From contig DATHBB010000175.1 in assembly GCA_035296385.1 (NCBI GenBank), forward strand, positions 1 through 16,933: a stretch of 16,933 bases of DNA. The letters are read 5' to 3'. The stretch is from JAIVJZ01 sp035296385 (GTDB lineage: Bacteria; Acidobacteriota; Blastocatellia; Pyrinomonadales; Pyrinomonadaceae). This document shows, in pieces, positions 15,401 through 16,933 of this stretch. The position numbers and the translations under genes were made by a program. Under the pieces are notes generated by a model that saw only the letters and a program-made list of their open reading frames with translations, was not told the origin of the DNA and did not search any database. Position 1 is the first letter of the stretch, and the number at the start of each line of letters is the position of its first letter.

Positions 15401-15800
15401 CTTCGACCGCACGACGGCGGCGACGAACGACACGGTCACCTGCCGCGTCGAGGCCGAACGCATCGGCACGCAAGGCTACGGGATGCTGCTCGCCGAAGTC
15501 GGCCTGCCGCCGGGCGCGGACGTGGACCGCGCCTCGCTCGAACGCGCGATGAAAGAGTCGGGCTGGGAGTTCAGCCGCTACGACGTGCTGCCCGACCGCC
15601 TCATCGCCTATCTCTGGCCGCGCGCCGGAGGCACAAAATTCGAGTTCACTTTCCGCCCGCGCTTCGGCCTCAACGCCAAGTCCGCGCCCTCCGTCGTCTA
15701 CGACTACTACAACCCCGAAGCGCGCGCCGTGCTCGCGCCGACCAAGTTCGTCGTGAGCGAAAAACCCGTGACTAGTCCCGGGCAAGCCGGACGCGAGTGA
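9495..15800 (+). CDS. Secreted alpha-2-macroglobulin with CAEQ thioester
   Basis: This protein has 2101 residues from the ATG at 9495, chosen for GGAGG 6 nt upstream and the signal peptide that follows (MRRRWLSLLL to ALA-Q28, type I, no lipobox). Macroglobulin family members trap proteases that cleave their bait region. Seen: MG domains, with MG2 near 255-350 (TSDKPLYQPGQTLHLRALLL) and the next from 360; three pseudopilin-like modules at about 831-1144; a carboxypeptidase-regulatory-like domain at about 1168-1252; the A2M domain from 1312 (ETLYWQPAVETD, LADNITTWKMSIIGSTETGE); and the thioester domain with Cys1525-Ala-Glu-Gln1528 (PYGCAEQT). C-terminal MG domains follow. The usual bacterial homologue is about 1500-1900 residues, so this one is long. 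No pbpC gene is beside it. It faces away from the ECF sigma operon, a possible regulator. Confidence 0.9.
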   Translation: MRRRWLSLLLCLQVCLCALAVSTLALAQSPSAVRVNETATRIRLGEGHGKIALAVQNYDDRAVLTHIKLELLDPRDKVVARTQRRENLKPGASVVNAFLPVSNLTGNGSDFKQLLWYRLRYEITPPVADAMRLADSPPFEGIISLSEITPDLFELRVSAASHANAGQLYRVRVRATHPLTSRPVRGVEIAAEVEFDAPDEENEVLLKLSGATNAEGYATLDFKLPPRITDDNGDLKVTARRGDMVERVSDDIEINQTTRILLTSDKPLYQPGQTLHLRALLLNHETRRALADTEATLKIEDPEGTTVFTAPLKTSRFGIASADWPIPASTRLGDYVVRVAPEDSDTDDGDAYLHVKISRYELPNFSVVATPDRAYYLPGESAQIEVRGDYLFGQPLKRGHVRLVRETEREWNYKEQKYDIKEGDKYEGELGADGRFLVWINLAKEHAELNANSWSRFTDINYAAYLTDATTNRTEQRRFRLRLTREPIHIYVTEGNYRQAAGLPLAFYISTSYADGTPAACDVKVEHRSARRESDRAPRVVRTNAYGVAKVTAAEVSEEEVSDHQISILLSAQDREGRAGQHAENISLYSAAPVIRIETDKTIHRAREAITARISSDKPDAKIFVDVVSNNRVVATETLRLRGGGEGTLLELPYRPEFQNRVTLAAYSTEFPESSYDDNYTRGTRTVIYPRNRELKFDVRMSRASYQPGEDAEAGVRVRDASGRSRESALGVVVFDKAVEERARTEQEFSSSYGFSGYFYQFWYGPESIGGVGARDIEQLNASRTLPEGLETVAELLLQRDHENYRTNFFGSSYYNKNQSEVFAAHASAHLDVADKALKTIYAERAEHPSDEASLHRLLASASLKLEDLRDPWGTPYRPVFAVEGTDDVLTFKSAGADKKFDTGDDWIAVRHAWPYFRPSGEAINRASLDYHKRTGQFIRDFATLKNELRSTANLDLDNSRDRWGKPYGFDFGVSDMNYTISITSGGPDGRLASTTTNPYSTADNFAVWTTWTDYFAATRAKIETALAAHLKATGSYPHDEAALQETLRRVVLDLANLRDPWQHPYYATFRNEARYVNRVHIESGGGSSGSAGGQSAPQQQRTTTTPVTQQLQFITLRSAGADGSVGTPDDVNVAEFSHVVSDQSAHEAKPLPALAVSTFSGATGAISGTVIDPAGGAVPGAIVTATHQQQIERVFETTTGEDGTYILRNLPAGLYTLRVTAPNFNPTAIMDVRVQSSTLATVNLTLDAGGVSEVVTVTATDNKIQTNLSMQSSTLLPKGSNFSSLLKMKEGAQPAPRPPIQTPRLRKDFPETLYWQPAVETDRQGRTSLRFKLADNITTWKMSIIGSTETGELGTTEQEIRAFQPFFVEHDPPRVLTEGDEINLPVVLRNYLERAQTVELDIKPADWFTMLGPARKQATVAAGDASRETFDFRAVASVQEGMQRITAIGADASDQIEKPVHVHPDGEEVAETATQILVGASVLEVNLPASAIPRSARSELKIYPNLMAHAVEGIEAIMSRPYGCAEQTISSTYPSLLVLRYYKRAHGDDAKLPPVASKAERYVREGYERLLSYRSDTGGFSYWGRGEPDLALTAYALRFLTDAQEFTSVDESVTAGAREWLARQQSADGSWAAYEYEKTSKALRTAMLTAYVARILAMQQPAAGVQTGAQTTTQPAPVAGGATPLRRALAYLAPRVEEFNEPYLMASYVLTAIDGGESVDKIGRAVRKLRALAREDASGVYWPLDTSTPFYGWGQAGRIETTALAVQALAKARGAQGEAGTQRGAGESLKDEVGRTKAEKKADSNVHPSPLDAHAPTDELINRGLLYLLKKKDRYGVWLSTQATVNVLDALSLLSPARELQAQDNKAAAPTTDAGALQQVEVFVNGQSVGLIALPAAHEPANPVSLDLSRFVSQGANRVEIKRASGAPLVVATAQLVTTYYRAWSASAADGTLGARPQEARALRLAVSFDRTTAATNDTVTCRVEAERIGTQGYGMLLAEVGLPPGADVDRASLERAMKESGWEFSRYDVLPDRLIAYLWPRAGGTKFEFTFRPRFGLNAKSAPSVVYDYYNPEARAVLAPTKFVVSEKPVTSPGQAGRE
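11984..12925 (+). repeat. Three GspG-like modules within the macroglobulin
   Basis: Three related protein segments lie in tandem at residues about 831-912, 916-1012 and 1015-1144. Each has a helix of about 20 residues, then a block L-x-D/N-x-x-RD-x-W-x-x-PY (LRDPWGTPY, SRDRWGKPY, LRDPWQHPY), then a strand and an S-x-G-x-D-type turn (KSAGADKKFDTGDDW, SGGPDG, RSAGADGSVGTPDDV). These match the C-terminal part of type II secretion major pseudopilin GspG, whose acidic loop binds calcium. The third copy is interrupted by a Gly/Ser/Gln/Thr-rich stretch at 12745-12830. Domain naming is from motif recognition only. Confidence 0.65.
12990..13250 (+). other. Carboxypeptidase-regulatory-like domain in macroglobulin
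   Basis: About 85 residues read AISGTVIDPAGGAVPGAIVT, then TTGEDGTYILRNLPAGLYTL, then RVTAPNF and a run ending VVTVTATDNK. This is the beta-sandwich (CarboxypepD_reg) usually found at the N-terminus of Oar-like TonB-dependent transporters. Here it lies between the pseudopilin-like modules and the A2M domain, where a bait region would be expected. Confidence 0.75.
14811..14945 (+). other. Low-complexity insertion in the thioester domain
   Basis: Residues about 1773-1817 are charged and low in complexity (RGAQGEAGTQRGAGESLKDE, then VGRTKAEKKADSNVHPSPLD) and interrupt the alpha-helical thioester-domain repeats between QALAKA and INRGLLYLLKKKDRYG. The DNA is less GC-rich than its surroundings and shows the 7-bp rhythm seen in the intergenic repeats (GATGAAG, TTCATCC-CTCACCC-CTCGACG), with partly complementary ends. 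It may be an intergenic repeat captured in frame. Confidence 0.45.
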
Positions 15801-15813
15801 TCGCGATAGAAAC

Positions 15814-15913
15814 TCACCGCAGAGGCGCAGAGAGTTGTCGCAGAGTTAACGCAGAGAAGATTACTCAACTCTCTGCGCCCCCTCTGCGATAACTCTCTGC
15901 GCCTCTGCGGTGA
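15814..15913. repeat. Inverted repeat of CGCAGAG units
   Basis: Arms 15814-15845 and 15882-15913 (32 nt) are reverse complements with one mismatch. Each arm is built from CGCAGAG-type units (CCGCAGAGGCGCAGAG), and the interior repeats the same word. It begins 14 nt after the macroglobulin stop codon and could protect or end that transcript, though no T-tract follows. The rest of the 15801-16031 gap holds a possible promoter for selD. Confidence 0.92.
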
Positions 15914-15970
15914 ATACTTTCTCCGTCTAACTTCCCCTGCCCTTATCAACACGCTTTCCCGCGCCCGATT

Positions 15971-15999
15971 TTGGCCACGCGCACGACAACTGTTAATCT
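15971..15999 (+). promoter_or_regulatory. Possible selD promoter
   Basis: TTGGCC (15971-15976) and TAATCT (15994-15999) are separated by 17 nt and lie 33 nt before the selD ATG. The -35 match is 4/6 and the -10 match 3/6, so this is weak. Spacing and position are suitable. Confidence 0.3.
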
Positions 16000-16031
16000 A
16001 CCTCGCAACTTCAAGCGGAAAGGAGTAACCG

Positions 16032-16933
16032 ATGCGTCTTACGGAGATGGTCAACTGCGCCGGTTGAGCGGCGAAACTCGCGCCCGGCGTACTCGCTCAG
16101 GTCCTGGGCGGGCTGCACATCCCGAAGCACCCGAATCTGCTTGTCGGCATCGAGACGGCGGACGACGCCGGAGTCTATCTGCTCAACGAAGACCTCGCGC
16201 TCGTCCAGACCGTAGACTTCTTCACGCCCATCGTTGACGACCCCTACGATTACGGGCGCATCAGCGCGCTCAACTCCATCAACGACGTGTGGGCGATGGG
16301 CGGCACGCCCATCACGGCGCTCGCCATCACCTGCTTTCCGAAAAAGGGCGTTGACTTCTCCATTCTCGGCGAGATCATGCGCGGCGGCCTGGACGTGCTG
16401 ACCGCAAACAATGTCGCGCTCGTCGGCGGCCACAGCGTTGACGACCCGCAGATCATGTTCGGCTACGCCATCACGGGCACGATCAACCCGCGACAGGTCA
16501 TAACTAATCGCGGCGCGCAAGTGGGCGACGCGCTTATCCTGACGAAACCGGTCGGCACGGGCGTCGTCTCGACCGGCATCAAGTTCGGCAAGGCGAGCGA
16601 CGACGTGATGCGCGCGTCGCTCCAAACGATGCTGCTCGCGGGGCGCGAGGCCGCCGCGTTGATGTCCGAATTCGGCGCGCACGCCGCGACCGACGTGACG
16701 GGCTTCGCGCTCCTCGGCCACGCCTGGGAGATGGCGCGCGGAAGCAATGTCACTCTTGAGATCGAGGCGGCGCGTGTGCCTCTCATCGCGGGCGCACTCG
16801 AACTCGCGGCGCAGGGCTTACTGACGAGCGGCGACAAATCGAACCGCCTCTACGTCGGCGACGACATAGAGATCAGTGTTGACGTAGACAAACCGCTCGT
16901 GAATCTCTTTTTCGACCCGCAGACGGCGGGCGG
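16032..16933 (+). CDS. selD: Selenophosphate synthetase SelD, selenocysteine-containing, 3' end cut
   Basis: SelD makes selenophosphate from selenide and ATP, the selenium donor for Sec-tRNA and selenouridine. ATG at 16032 follows AAAGGAG by 6 nt. The frame reads MRLTEMVNCAG, then TGA (16065-16067), then AAKLAPGVLAQVLGG, and stays open to the window edge (300 codons; the family is about 345). The TGA aligns with catalytic Cys17 of E. coli SelD (RLTQYSHGAGCGCKISP), and Lys15 here with its Lys20. So Sec12 is read, not a stop. Other SelD motifs: TADDAGVYLL, TVDFFTPIVDDPYDYGRISA, NDVWAMGGTP, TDVTGFALLGHAWEMA and FFDPQTAGG at the edge. A SECIS-like hairpin follows the TGA. A routine gene finder would truncate the start or call a pseudogene. 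Confidence 0.95.
16065..16109 (+). promoter_or_regulatory. Selenocysteine UGA codon and bacterial SECIS-like hairpin
   Basis: Downstream of the in-frame TGA (16065-16067), GCTCAG (16095-16100) pairs with CTGGGC (16104-16109) around a GTC loop, giving an apical CAGGUC like that of E. coli fdhF mRNA, where the loop G and U contact SelB. The loop lies about 33 nt after the UGA, near the far end of the range described for bacterial SECIS elements. A lower GCCC/GGGC pairing is possible with a 5' bulge. The fold was drawn by eye, not computed. Confidence 0.65.

Noticed and set aside
16065..16067. Reading the TGA as a stop, making selD a pseudogene or starting it downstream
   Set aside because: The codon sits exactly at the catalytic Cys/Sec position, the upstream codons keep SelD similarity and a strong ribosome binding site, and the downstream frame is intact.

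Overview
The window is GC-rich, densely coded bacterial DNA. It suggests an Acidobacteriota-like organism, perhaps class Blastocatellia. This is inferred from TonB C-terminal proteins with long linkers, a 'SGTVIDPAGG...PGAIVTAT' carboxypeptidase-regulatory-like domain, a very large secreted alpha-2-macroglobulin, and intergenic palindromes built from heptamer repeats. No rRNA or tRNA gene was seen, so the taxonomy is a guess.

Layout. (1) 1-2382, all minus strand, read right to left: a MobB/BioD-like P-loop NTPase, a tiny charged protein, a MOSC-domain protein, nicotinamidase (pncA, abutting the MOSC gene), and a lipoprotein cut by the window edge. A heptamer-type inverted repeat separates the small gene from the MOSC gene. 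(2) 2383-4212, plus strand: a probable promoter, a small unknown helical protein, and an ATP-grasp ligase. (3) 4239-6592: a perfect 14-bp hairpin between convergent genes, then on the minus strand a secreted TonB-C-domain protein and a second ATP-grasp enzyme that is a full-length paralogue of the first. (4) 6593-7058: an intergenic block with a putative promoter, a roughly 200-bp nested palindrome made of five hairpins, and a strong intrinsic terminator. (5) 7059-9067, minus: an ECF sigma factor overlapping by 4 nt a membrane protein with a long cytoplasmic N-terminus, one TM helix, a Gly/Pro-rich linker and a TonB C-terminal domain, probably an anti-sigma/TonB fusion. (6) 9068-9494: a 38-bp inverted repeat enclosing a 7-bp tandem repeat. 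(7) 9495-15800, plus: a 2101-residue alpha-2-macroglobulin with a CAEQ thioester. Three pseudopilin (GspG-like) modules and a carboxypeptidase-regulatory-like domain sit where the bait region is expected. (8) 15801-16031: another inverted repeat and a possible promoter. (9) 16032 to the end: selD, whose catalytic position is an in-frame TGA (selenocysteine) followed by a SECIS-like hairpin.

How they may work together (inference). Mo-cofactor-type handling (MOSC, MobB-like) and NAD salvage (pncA) share a strand and perhaps a transcript. The sigma/TonB pair looks like an envelope-signalling unit beside an envelope-defence protein (the macroglobulin). The twin ATP-grasp enzymes around a TonB-C protein suggest a duplicated biosynthetic module of unknown product. 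The Sec-encoding selD implies that the host has the full Sec insertion machinery (SelA, SelB, selC) elsewhere.
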